The notes beneath the pieces were generated by a model. It was given only the letters and a program-made list of their open reading frames with translations. It did no database searches and was not told the DNA's origin. Both the position numbers and the translations under genes were made by a program. From JBBITW01 sp037440525 (GTDB taxonomy: Bacteria > Desulfobacterota > BSN033 > UBA1163), in assembly GCA_037440525.1 (NCBI GenBank), contig JBBITW010000065.1:1-17429 (forward strand): DNA of 17,429 nt. Direction: 5' to 3'. Below are positions 1-6,928 of the stretch, one piece after another (the stretch's first letter is position 1; the number at the start of each line of letters is the position of its first letter).

Positions 1-245
1 CCCCCTTACCCCCAAGAGACTGTGTAGCAATGATGTTTATGCCATGTCTGTCATTCCGAGTCTCCTTTTTCTGTCATTCCGAGCCTCCTTTTTCTGTCAT
101 TCCGAGCGAAGCGAGGAATCTTAGGAAAGATTTCTCGGCTAACGCCTCGAAATGACAACAGAGTGGTGTCATTCCGAGCGAAGCGAGGAATCTATAGAAT
201 GACATTACGACACAGCCTCCTTGGGGAGAGGGAAGGGTCGGTACG
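1..245. repeat. Mosaic of REP-like repeats with inverted ends
   Basis: This non-coding block is built from repeated pieces. A 23-bp unit beginning CTGTCATTCCGAG and ending CTCCTTTTT occurs twice in tandem (48-70, 71-93, one mismatch), and a third copy of its start at 94 runs into a full REP-like unit. The outer edges are inverted relatives of each other: 10-32 (CCCCAAGAGACTGTGTAGC...) pairs imperfectly with 203-226 (...CACAGCCTCCTTGGGG). No credible coding region is present. Such elements are common intergenic repeats in uncultured bacterial genomes; whether they move by a transposase acting in trans cannot be told here. Confidence 0.75.
94..207. repeat. Two REP-like palindromic units (GTCATTCCGAGCGAAGCGAGG)
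   Basis: The unit GTCATTCCGAGCGAAGCGAGG followed by AATCT occurs at about 96-121 and again at about 168-193. The first ends with an imperfect inverted partner that closes with AATGACA at 151-157; the second closes with AATGAC at about 198-203. The inner CGAGCGAAGCGAGG can fold on itself. A third copy lies at 6824. This is a dispersed intergenic repeat family, not a CRISPR array: there are no regular spacers. Confidence 0.8.
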
Positions 246-383
246 ACTTGCAACCGAGGTGAGGGGGATTTTATATACTTTTTCAGAGACCTCTTATTGA
301 GATTTCTGAAAAAGCCAAAAAAGACCAGGGAGTTTTCATTAATGGCATATTAGGATGAATAGATATTGCGATAAAATAATTTG

Positions 384-413
384 AAAATGCGAAATAAAAT
401 ATCGCATTTTTTT
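384..413 (+). terminator. Terminator-like AT-rich hairpin
   Basis: A perfect 9-bp stem, AAAATGCGA (384-392) with TCGCATTTT (402-410), has a 9-base loop and runs into a T tract (407-413). It resembles a rho-independent terminator for transcription entering from the left, but the stem is AT-rich and no gene precedes it in the window. It could work in both directions because the minus-strand side also ends in TTTTC. Confidence 0.45.
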
Positions 414-603
414 ATTTGAATTTTAAGAATAATTTTTAGGTGCGAAGAAAGATTACGCATATGAAGGTCTTCAATACGAAGTCTCAATAACAACTTAAAT
501 TGCTATACCAAGTAATATATTGAAATTATTATTTTTATTCTTTTAATAAGAATAGATATTTCTGGCATTTAAATTGCTCAGAAAATAAGAGTGGTTGGTT
601 TGA

Positions 604-743
604 AGGTTAAGGCTAAGAAGCCAGTTTTGTTGATAGGTTAGGCAATTGGTCTTTCTGCCACAGATGGATCTGCCTCCGTTGGAAAAAATTTTCTTAACCC
701 ATTCACTTTGCCTAAACCGGCTTCCTAACCTTTGCCTTAACCT
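604..743. repeat. Imperfect inverted repeat in a gene-poor stretch (414-831)
   Basis: The stretch 414-831 holds no convincing gene. Inside it, AGGTTAAGGCTAAGAAGCC (from 604) is matched in reverse by 714-743, whose reverse strand reads AGGTTAAGGC, five extra bases, then AGGAAGCCGG. The two arms could form a long hairpin around a loop of about 85 bases. It may be a small repeat element or a structured transcript; nothing further identifies it. Confidence 0.4.
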
Positions 744-831
744 AAATATTTTTATTGTTTGTGGGAGGCCAAGCGGCCATGGCAATTGCTAAATTAAAAG
801 AATCATCTTCTTCTAAAGGGGATAAATTTAA

Positions 832-972
832 ATGTGGCAGAATTGGGTAATAGGTATATTAGGGGTTTGGCTTATAATTGCTTCATTCACTATAAATGGG
901 AATCTTATCAATGAGTTAGTTATTGGTATCGCAATAGCCATCTTAGGATTCTGGACAGCATTGCAGAGTTAG
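832..972 (+). CDS. 46-residue two-helix membrane protein, SPW-repeat-like
   Basis: A short open frame with a good ribosome site (AAAGGGG at about 816-822) starts at ATG 832 and ends at TAG 970-972. The protein begins MWQNWVIGILGVWLIIASF, followed by a short polar turn (NGNLINE) and a second hydrophobic helix ending LGFWTALQS. Two helices with tryptophans near their starts and ends resemble half of an SPW-repeat membrane protein. It lies 21 bases before the radical SAM gene on the same strand, so the two are probably co-transcribed. No function is known to me; the family label is a resemblance only. Confidence 0.6.
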   Translation: MWQNWVIGILGVWLIIASFTINGNLINELVIGIAIAILGFWTALQS

Positions 973-993
973 TAATTTTTAAGGAGGGGAGAG

Positions 994-2418
994 ATGAAAA
1001 TTTCAGACCAATTCAAAGATTTTACAGGGTATCAGACATCAAAGATGATAGTTGAGCTATTGAGGAGGGTTTCTGATGAGAGATTGATTCAACTTACCCA
1101 TCTTGCAGAGAGATTGACTTCAGACTCTGAAATTTTAGGGGCTATCCAGGGAGTGAGGAAGATGTTAGAGACCCCGGGCCACCCAGCAAAAAGGCTATTT
1201 CGTGGGGTTATTGAATATCTTCCTCCAAAAAACAGGACCATAATCTTTAATACCCTCTTCAATAACGCATGGTTTATGGGAAATAAGAAGAGGGATCAAT
1301 TTGAGAAAGAGCACGGTTTTAGGCCTCCATTTGTAATGATTCTAAGTCCAACCTGGCAATGTAATTTGAGATGCAAAGGTTGCTACACATTAGGTTACCA
1401 GAGACATCCTGGTCTACCTTATGATTTGATAAAGCGTATTTTGAGGGAATGCATGGATATAGGGCTTCACTTCGTTACTGTCCTTGGTGGTGAGCCATTT
1501 ATGTACCCTCACCTCTTTCAGATGATAGAGGAGCACCCACAGATATTCTTCCAGGTTTATACCAACGGCACATTGATGACAAGGGAGAAGGCAGAAAGGA
1601 TAAGGGATCTTGGAAATGCAATGGTGGTTGTGAGCTGTGAGGGATATGAGGAGGAGACCGATCGATGGAGGGGGCCTGGTGTCTATAAGAAAATTATGGA
1701 GGCAATGGATCATTTGAGAAATGCAAATGTTCTTTTTGGATCTTCGGCAACAGTGACAAAGTATAATGTCAATGTAGTATCATCACAAGAGTGGATCGAT
1801 TTCTTGCTGGAGAAGGGTATCATTGCGCAGATGTACTTTCTCTACATACCTGTAAATGGTCAGGGAGATGTTAATCTCATGGTCACTCCTGAACAGAGGG
1901 ATCATCTGAGAAGGCAGGTGATCTACTTTCGGAGGAATAGGCCTTTATTCATCCTCGATTTCTGGAATGATGGTCCCCATGTGCGAGGATGCATAGCTGG
2001 GGGAAGGAGATATTTTCATATCAATGCCAATGGAGATGTAGAGCCATGTGTCTATACCCATGTGGCCATGCATAATATAAAGGATGTCTCCCTAACTGAA
2101 GCCTTAAACAGTCCTTTATTCAGGGCAATTCGGAAAAGACAGCCCCATAATGAGAATCACCTGAGACCCTGTATGATTATTGACAACCCACATATTTATA
2201 GAGAAGTTATAGAAGAGACGCACCCATACTTTACTCACGAGGGTGCAGATGAGATTGTAACAAAGTTGAAAGATGATTTAGATGCATATGCAGCTCGATT
2301 CGGGGCCTATGCTGACCGGGTCTGGAGAGAGGAGTATCAAAAACAGAGAGAATATCCCTCAGCAAGTTGTCCTTCCTCAAGCATTGGAGTTTCGATGTCA
2401 ATGAAATCTGCTTCTTAA
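994..2418 (+). CDS. Radical SAM protein with SPASM-like C-terminal cysteines
   Basis: A 474-residue protein with a strong ribosome site (AAGGAGGGG) just before ATG 994. Residues 123-130 (CNLRCKGC) are the CxxxCxxC motif that binds the radical SAM 4Fe-4S cluster, and GGEP at 165-168 is the SAM-contacting motif. The stretch near 333-352 (C333, then INANGDVEPC ending at C352) and C393 look like the auxiliary-cluster cysteines of a SPASM or twitch-type domain. The first ~110 residues form a helical extension before the core. Such enzymes reductively cleave S-adenosylmethionine to make a radical, often for peptide or cofactor modification. No substrate peptide or cofactor pathway is visible nearby, so the reaction is unassigned. 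The only close partner is the small membrane protein upstream. Confidence 0.85.
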   Translation: MKISDQFKDFTGYQTSKMIVELLRRVSDERLIQLTHLAERLTSDSEILGAIQGVRKMLETPGHPAKRLFRGVIEYLPPKNRTIIFNTLFNNAWFMGNKKRDQFEKEHGFRPPFVMILSPTWQCNLRCKGCYTLGYQRHPGLPYDLIKRILRECMDIGLHFVTVLGGEPFMYPHLFQMIEEHPQIFFQVYTNGTLMTREKAERIRDLGNAMVVVSCEGYEEETDRWRGPGVYKKIMEAMDHLRNANVLFGSSATVTKYNVNVVSSQEWIDFLLEKGIIAQMYFLYIPVNGQGDVNLMVTPEQRDHLRRQVIYFRRNRPLFILDFWNDGPHVRGCIAGGRRYFHINANGDVEPCVYTHVAMHNIKDVSLTEALNSPLFRAIRKRQPHNENHLRPCMIIDNPHIYREVIEETHPYFTHEGADEIVTKLKDDLDAYAARFGAYADRVWREEYQKQREYPSASCPSSSIGVSMSMKSAS

Positions 2419-2459
2419 GGTATTCCCCATATATTCTGGCCATATTTAGAGGCGTCGTC

Positions 2460-2480
2460 GCCTGCCTGCCGCAGGCAGGC
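2460..2480. repeat. Perfect GC-rich palindrome in the 2419-2723 gap
   Basis: GCCTGCCTGC (2460-2469), one central C, then GCAGGCAGGC (2471-2480) form a perfect 10-bp-arm palindrome 42 bases after the radical SAM stop. It has no following T run, so it is more like a dispersed palindromic repeat than a classical terminator. Related GCCTG/CAGGC palindromes occur near 5733 and inside the recombinase end at 17172. The rest of the 305-bp gap shows no gene. Confidence 0.65.
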
Positions 2481-2723
2481 AATTACCCTGCAAAAAGTTT
2501 TTCTGGGGAGAAAATAATGGGAAATCTCTGATGCCTTTGGTTAGATTTTTTTAAAAATCTTCCATAAACTCTGGCAAGAATGGTTTAAGAATGTTAAAGA
2601 TTTTGATGGAAATGCTACACTTTTATTAGGCCTTGGAATTTGAAAATAATATTAAAGCTATAGGGCTTAAAAATTGTCATTTAGATAATAAGAGACATTA
2701 AAAATTTGGGTATTTAAATAAAA

Positions 2724-3143
2724 ATGGATCCAGAGCTTATTTTAATACTGATATTTATCATTTTAATTGTAATTTTCCCTGTTATTGCACGGATAAGTGG
2801 TTGGAGTACAATTGCCAATTTTTATCGATTTACAGGTGAATTTCAAGGGAAGCGATGGTATTTCCAGAGCGCAGAGATGCGATGGAAGATGGGCTATAAT
2901 AGCTGTCTGACTATCGGTACCAATGAATCAGGACTATATCTCTCTATATTTTTTCCATTTCGATTTGGGCATCCCAATCTCTTTATTCCATGGGGTGAAG
3001 TTACTTTTGATAAAAAGAAAGGTTTTATACGTAAATTTGTGGAATTCCGATTCAAGCAAGCACCCATGATACCTTTCTGCCTAAGTGAAAAATTGGGAAA
3101 CCTAATTATTGAATCCTCAGGTTATATGGAGCCCAAAAAATAA
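2724..3143 (+). CDS. Membrane-anchored hypothetical protein
   Basis: A 139-residue protein that I do not recognise. Residues 5-23 are almost entirely I, L, V and F and would make one N-terminal membrane anchor; the rest is soluble with many aromatic residues and alternating polar and hydrophobic strands (for example WYFQSAEMRWKMGYN and LYLSIFFPFRFG), which suggests a small beta-rich domain on one face of the membrane. No ribosome site is clear before ATG 2724, so the start is uncertain. It ends 18 bases before the TatD-type gene on the same strand; the two may share a transcript, but nothing links their functions. Confidence 0.6.
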   Translation: MDPELILILIFIILIVIFPVIARISGWSTIANFYRFTGEFQGKRWYFQSAEMRWKMGYNSCLTIGTNESGLYLSIFFPFRFGHPNLFIPWGEVTFDKKKGFIRKFVEFRFKQAPMIPFCLSEKLGNLIIESSGYMEPKK

Positions 3144-3161
3144 TATAGATAGATTAAAAAT

Positions 3162-3938
3162 ATGGATTTTGTGGCAATAGAGAAAAAGAACAGTTCTAAA
3201 ATACTGATAATGGATAGCCATGCCCATCTGGATGGTTTGAGTGATCTTTCGGTTTCTCTTAATGAGGCAAAAGAGAGAGGGGTTTGCGGGATCGTTGCAG
3301 TGGGAATGGATGTCGGTTCAAATGAAAGGGTTCTCAAGATTGCCGAAGAAAATTATAATTATGTATATCCGGCTCTCGGTTACCACCCATGGGAGATAAG
3401 GGAAGGGGGGATAGAGGAGAACCTCAATTTTATCAGGAGTCATATAAATGAGTGTGTGGCATTGGGAGAGATAGGTCTGGATTATAAGATTAAGCTTAAG
3501 AAAGAGATTCAGTGGAGGGTTTTTGAAGAACTTTTAAATATTTCAATAGAATCAGAAAAACCCCTCATTCTTCACTGCCGCTTTTCACACCGTAAGACTT
3601 TTGAAATGGTAATGGAGAAAAATATAAAGAGAGCGGTTTTTCACTGGTATTCTGGGCCTCTCGATCTCCTCGATAGGATTCTTTCGGCAGGATACCTTAT
3701 CTCTGCAACCCCGGCTTTGATTTACAGTCCTCCGCATCGCGAGGCAATTAAGAAAGCCCCGCTTGATAAGATATTGCTCGAGACCGATACTCCGGTTATC
3801 TATCAGGGAAGAGAATCCCGACCTAAGGATGTATGGATTTCTCTAAAAGGGGTAGCTGAGCTTAAAGGATTAGACCAGAGCTTCGTTGCAAAGAAGACAG
3901 CGAAAAATTTTATGGAATTCTTTAATATCTCAATTTAG
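3162..3938 (+). CDS. TatD-family metal-dependent hydrolase
   Basis: A TIM-barrel hydrolase of the TatD family (metal-dependent DNase or phosphoesterase). All metal-ligand motifs are visible: DSHAHLD (H20, H22), GEIGLD (E103), ILHCR (H138), FHWYSG (H161) and LLETDTP (D209). The length of 258 residues is normal for the family. TatD proteins usually begin almost at the DSHAHLD motif, so the internal ATG at 3210 (giving MDSHAHLD and 242 residues) may be the real start; neither start has a clear ribosome site. The family is linked to 3'-5' exonuclease or D-aminoacyl-tRNA deacylase activity; the exact substrate cannot be read here. It is convergent with the ABC exporter genes downstream. Confidence 0.9.
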   Translation: MDFVAIEKKNSSKILIMDSHAHLDGLSDLSVSLNEAKERGVCGIVAVGMDVGSNERVLKIAEENYNYVYPALGYHPWEIREGGIEENLNFIRSHINECVALGEIGLDYKIKLKKEIQWRVFEELLNISIESEKPLILHCRFSHRKTFEMVMEKNIKRAVFHWYSGPLDLLDRILSAGYLISATPALIYSPPHREAIKKAPLDKILLETDTPVIYQGRESRPKDVWISLKGVAELKGLDQSFVAKKTAKNFMEFFNISI

Positions 3939-3998
3939 GGATAGAATGCATAAATGAAGATGAAAAGCCTAAGGCATGCCTGATTTAAATTTTTTCAC

Positions 3999-4733
3999 TT
4001 AATAAATCCACTTGAGTTTAACATTACGAATACTCAAAGCAAATAAACCAGCCGTGAAAATAAAAAGAATCAAAAAATTGATTGGAAGTCCCAGATGTCC
4101 GTTATGATTGATAGAATATTTCAGTATGTCTACCCCGTAAGTGAGTGGGAGTATATAGGAGAGGGGTTTTAAGAAGATAGGTAATTCATCCACAGGTATA
4201 AAAAGTCCGCATAAAAAGATCATGGGGAAGCGGAAGAAATTTGAGAAGGTCTGTGCTTCAAATACTTCTTTGACAGATACTGCTATAAAGAGGCCAAGCA
4301 GTGTGGAAGTCACTGCTATCAGAAATATAGCACCAAGTAAAGGAAACCAGTTGATTCCAGTGAGACTCGTTAGAAATGATGCGAAAAGGACCGGAACAAA
4401 TGCATTGAGCATTCCAAAGATAATGGCCCCGCTCGTTTTAGCAATCATTAAGAGATTTAAGTCGATAGGTGCCAGGAGAAGTCTTTCAAATGAACGGGCC
4501 CTCCTCTCAAAGGTGATGGTTACGGCCAGCATGGATGTAGTCCCAAAAAGAATTGAAAGGCTCATAACACCAGGAAGAATTTGTCTGACATCCAGAGATG
4601 TCTGGGATTTCAGGAAGAACATCAGTGTCCACGCGACAGGAAAGACAAGCCCCCAGCTGATGTTTGGTGGTTTCAGGTAATAATTCCTCATGTCCTTAAT
4701 AAGTATATTCCAGAATGCAATCCAGGATTTCAC
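3999..4733 (-). CDS. ABC-2 type exporter permease
   Basis: A 244-residue integral membrane protein with about six hydrophobic helices, for example near the middle (GMLNAFVPVLFASFLTSL) and at the C-terminus. The ABC-2 family hallmark is visible as LCGLFIPVDELPIFLKPLSY, a conserved segment before the last helices. It starts at a GTG codon that overlaps the TGA of the ATP-binding gene by four bases (GTGA), so the two are translationally coupled and form one exporter. The combination of one ATPase and one ABC-2 permease is typical of drug, antibiotic or lipid exporters; the cargo is unknown. Confidence 0.85.
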   Translation of the reverse strand: MKSWIAFWNILIKDMRNYYLKPPNISWGLVFPVAWTLMFFLKSQTSLDVRQILPGVMSLSILFGTTSMLAVTITFERRARSFERLLLAPIDLNLLMIAKTSGAIIFGMLNAFVPVLFASFLTSLTGINWFPLLGAIFLIAVTSTLLGLFIAVSVKEVFEAQTFSNFFRFPMIFLCGLFIPVDELPIFLKPLSYILPLTYGVDILKYSINHNGHLGLPINFLILFIFTAGLFALSIRNVKLKWIY

Positions 4734-5698
4734 TGTTTCCCCTTTCCCTCCTTCTCCTGTTTCATCTTTTGAAGTTCAATACCTGTGATTTTAACAAATA
4801 CCTCTTCGAGGGATGGGCGGATGATTCGGGCTTCGTAAACAGGAAGGTTTTTCTGTTCAAAAAATTTCATAAAAGGCGTTAAATTTAATGGATTGGAGGA
4901 GCGAAGGTGAATCGTATGATTTCCTGCCAGATCAACAGTCACTTCAGAAAAGTTCTCCTTGATAGAGGATTTAAGATTTGAAACCTCCTCTGAAAACGTA
5001 ACCTGAACCACATTTTCCTGTTGAACCTCTCGCATCAATTCATTTAGGTTTCCAATACGAACAATCTTTCCTTCGACGATAAAAGCGATTCGATGACAGA
5101 GCCTTTCTGCCTCCTCAATATAGTGGGTTGTAAGAAAGATGGTCATTCCTTTTTTATTCAGATTTTGAATCAACTGGCGAATTTGCCTTGCACTTGCAAC
5201 ATCAATACCTGTGGTTGGCTCATCGAGGAATAGAATCTTTGGTTCATGAATAATCCCCGAAGCAATGGTGAGTCTCCTTTTCATTCCACGGGAATATGTT
5301 CTGAATGGTTTCTTCTTGGCTTCAGTTAACCCAAACTGCTCCAAAAGCTCTTCTGCCTTCTTCTCACGCTCATCCTTTTGTATACCGTAAAGGGCTGCGC
5401 AAAAGGATAGATTTTCAAATCCATCGAACTCATCATAGAGATTGCTTTCATCTGGAACAATACCCATGATCGCCTGGGCCTTCTTGATTTCTCTCACGCA
5501 ATCGTATCCTGAAACCCTCGCCGAGCCTGAAGTAGGCCGGGCCAATCCTGTTAGCACATTTATCGTTGTTGTCTTACCAGCACCATTTGGTCCAAGAAAG
5601 CCGAAGATTTCTCCTTCATGAACGGAGAAGGAGATTCGATCAAGGGCCGTCAGTTCTCCATATTTTTTGCTAAGTTGGTAAACCTCTACAATGTCCAT
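4730..5698 (-). CDS. ABC exporter ATP-binding protein
   Basis: A 322-residue nucleotide-binding subunit. The Walker A motif GPNGAGKTT is at 36-44, the signature segment YSRGMKRRL near 135-143, Walker B ILFLDEP at 155-161 and the switch histidine at TTHYIEEAE (H192). Residues after about 220 form the C-terminal extension typical of DrrA/CcmA-like subunits (ending RPSLEEVFVKITG), followed by a charged tail. It energises the permease encoded immediately downstream, whose start overlaps its stop. The gene lies downstream of an ArsR-type regulator on the same strand, but a terminator-like hairpin stands between them, so ArsR control of this exporter is possible but not shown. Confidence 0.92.
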   Translation of the reverse strand: MDIVEVYQLSKKYGELTALDRISFSVHEGEIFGFLGPNGAGKTTTINVLTGLARPTSGSARVSGYDCVREIKKAQAIMGIVPDESNLYDEFDGFENLSFCAALYGIQKDEREKKAEELLEQFGLTEAKKKPFRTYSRGMKRRLTIASGIIHEPKILFLDEPTTGIDVASARQIRQLIQNLNKKGMTIFLTTHYIEEAERLCHRIAFIVEGKIVRIGNLNELMREVQQENVVQVTFSEEVSNLKSSIKENFSEVTVDLAGNHTIHLRSSNPLNLTPFMKFFEQKNLPVYEARIIRPSLEEVFVKITGIELQKMKQEKEGKGKQ

Positions 5699-5732
5699 TT
5701 TAACTCCACTGTTCAGGAGATACTCTACGAAA

Positions 5733-5758
5733 ACCCCTGCCTTGCCATAGGCAGGGGT
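5733..5758 (-). terminator. Hairpin with short T run between arsR-like and ABC genes
   Basis: On the minus strand ACCCCTGCC, an 8-base loop, GGCAGGGGT and then TTTCG form a 9-bp GC-rich stem ending in a short T run. It lies between the stop of the ArsR gene (5780) and the start of the ABC ATPase (5698), where it would end or attenuate read-through. It is also related in sequence to the GCCTGCC/GGCAGGC palindromes elsewhere in the window, so it may be a repeat recruited as a terminator. Confidence 0.55.
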
Positions 5759-5779
5759 GATGGATCTGTGATTTAGAGC

Positions 5780-6241
5780 CTATTTCTTTTCTTCTTCGCA
5801 GGGATGCTTTTCATCCCCGTGGCATTCTTTGATCTGCTCAGGGGTGCATTCTTCGGGCTTTCCTTTTAATTTCTCTGGATACTGACACTTAGAGCCACAC
5901 ATTTTTGCTCCCTCCTTTCCACAAAAGATTTTGTTATTAATCTTTTTAATGCAGATTTCCTCAGGGGAAGGTGGCAAATCGGCCAATCCCTTTATGAATT
6001 CAGCCAGTTCCTTTAACTTATTCTTTTCAACCATATAGTGGGTCCAGTATCCACGCTTTTCTCCTTTAACAAGCCCTGTCTCTCTTAAAATTTTTAAATG
6101 CTGTGAGATTGCAGATTCAGAAATTCCTAAACTCTGTGCCAGAGCCCCCACACAGAGATCATGAGTAATCAAAAGCTTGATAAGCTCGAGACGCTTCTCG
6201 TCAGATATGGATTTTAGAATTTGAATAATATCTTCATTCAT
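5780..6241 (-). CDS. ArsR-family metal-responsive repressor with cysteine-rich tail
   Basis: A 153-residue regulator. Residues 1-85 are a standard ArsR winged helix: the recognition helix is ISESAISQHLKILRETGLV (40-58) and the wing is GEKRGYWTHYMV. Cys30 sits in DLCVGAL, at the place of the ELCVCDL metal site, but the second cysteine of that motif is a glycine. After residue 96 comes an unusual tail of about 57 residues with seven cysteines (97, 107, 115, 119, 132, 140, 148) among lysines and glutamates, which could bind metal or an Fe-S cluster. ArsR proteins generally release DNA on binding metal or metalloid. The gene is divergent from a ModE-type regulator, and both promoters lie in the 118-bp gap. 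The metal sensed is not evident. Confidence 0.85.
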   Translation of the reverse strand: MNEDIIQILKSISDEKRLELIKLLITHDLCVGALAQSLGISESAISQHLKILRETGLVKGEKRGYWTHYMVEKNKLKELAEFIKGLADLPPSPEEICIKKINNKIFCGKEGAKMCGSKCQYPEKLKGKPEECTPEQIKECHGDEKHPCEEEKK

Positions 6242-6273
6242 ATGATAAATTATTTTAAAAATTGCTTAACTAA

Positions 6274-6302
6274 TTTTTAATCTACTTAATTAATTTTGTC
6301 AA
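6274..6302 (-). promoter_or_regulatory. Minus-strand promoter for the ArsR-type gene
   Basis: Read on the minus strand, TTGACA (6297-6302) is followed after 17 bases by TAAAAA (6274-6279), giving a good -35 and a weaker -10. The -35 box is one arm of an inverted repeat, TTGTCAA (6296-6302) and TTGACAA (6311-6317), whose other arm is the -35 of the divergent promoter. Confidence 0.6.
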
Positions 6303-6310
6303 GTTTTTTA

Positions 6311-6338
6311 TTGACAAATATGCTTTTTGTAGCATAAT
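6311..6338 (+). promoter_or_regulatory. Plus-strand promoter for the ModE-type gene
   Basis: TTGACA (6311-6316), a 16-base spacer and CATAAT (6333-6338) form a near-consensus sigma-70 promoter 22 bases before the ModE-type ATG; the ribosome site AGGAGGG (6349-6355) follows. Because its -35 box mirrors that of the divergent ArsR promoter eight bases away, one bound repressor could silence both genes. Confidence 0.65.
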
Positions 6339-6359
6339 AAATCATAACAGGAGGGTAGA

Positions 6360-6701
6360 ATGGAAATAAAGGCAAAATTCTGGATAGAGAATAATGGAGA
6401 AGTTGTGCTTGGTAGAGGTAAAACAGATTTACTCTTGACAGTGGAGAAGTTAGGTTCAATACAGGGGGCGGCTGAGAGATTTGGAATGTCTTATCGTCAT
6501 GCCTGGGGAATAATAAGAAAGATTGAACAAAGAGCTGGATTTAAAATCATAAATACAAAGCTTGGCAGAAGAGGTGGAGGAGCGAAATTGACACCAAAGG
6601 GCAAGGAGTTTGTTGAGAAGGTAGATTCTCTTCTTAATGACCTTCAATCAACTTTGGAAGAAAGATTTAACCAAAAATTAAAGGAACTTATATCAAATTA
6701 A
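6360..6701 (+). CDS. ModE-type N-terminal HTH regulator, stand-alone
   Basis: A 113-residue winged-helix protein. The segment GSIQGAAERFGMSYRHAWG (about 32-50) followed by RRGGGAKLTPKGKEFV is the typical ModE/LysR-like DNA-binding domain. Full-length ModE carries C-terminal Mop domains that bind molybdate; these are missing here and the protein ends in a helical dimerisation segment. It therefore either answers to another signal or acts constitutively. It has its own promoter and ribosome site, divergent from the ArsR-type gene, and lies about 230 bases before a chromate-type transporter on the same strand. A role in oxyanion control is a guess from position only. Confidence 0.85.
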   Translation: MEIKAKFWIENNGEVVLGRGKTDLLLTVEKLGSIQGAAERFGMSYRHAWGIIRKIEQRAGFKIINTKLGRRGGGAKLTPKGKEFVEKVDSLLNDLQSTLEERFNQKLKELISN

Positions 6702-6722
6702 ATCCTAAATTGAGCGATTCTC

Positions 6723-6739
6723 ATCCGCCCGAAGCGGAT
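6723..6739. other. Small hairpin after the ModE-type gene
   Basis: ATCCGC (6723-6728), a 5-base loop and GCGGAT (6734-6739) form a 6-bp stem 21 bases after the stop at 6701. No T run follows, so it is at best a weak terminator. The remainder of the gap up to 6928 contains only this hairpin and a REP-like unit. Confidence 0.35.
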
Positions 6740-6823
6740 CAGCCTATGGTTGAATTCTCATTTTGAGGCGAAGCTCCTGCATGCGCCTAATTATGGTAGT
6801 AAGGGGAGTAAACTTTACTAAAT

Positions 6824-6858
6824 TGTCATTCCGAGCGGAGCGAGGAATCTATTAGATT
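6824..6858. repeat. REP-like unit, third copy
   Basis: TGTCATTCCGAGCGGAGCGAG followed by GAATCT matches the units at 96 and 168 with one change (GGAG for GAAG). It is followed by ATT and AGATT, so AATCT-ATT-AGATT closes a small hairpin. It is a dispersed intergenic repeat in the gap before the transporter gene. Confidence 0.75.
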
Positions 6859-6928
6859 GCCACGCCCTTTGGGTTCACAGTATAAAAGCCATTCAATTTA
6901 GAAATAAAATGGGTTTTTAATATATTTA

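Noticed and set aside
48..120. Tandem 23-bp copies resembling the start of a CRISPR array
   Set aside because: The copies abut without spacers and merge into a REP-like unit; there are no cas genes except a Cas4-like nuclease in another context.
543..785. Minus-strand frame of 80 residues
   Set aside because: It covers an inverted repeat, has no recognisable domain and no good ribosome site; its composition looks like translated repeat DNA.
4222..4772. Plus-strand frames within the ABC exporter genes
   Set aside because: They are opposite-strand shadows of the permease and ATPase, which carry clear family motifs.
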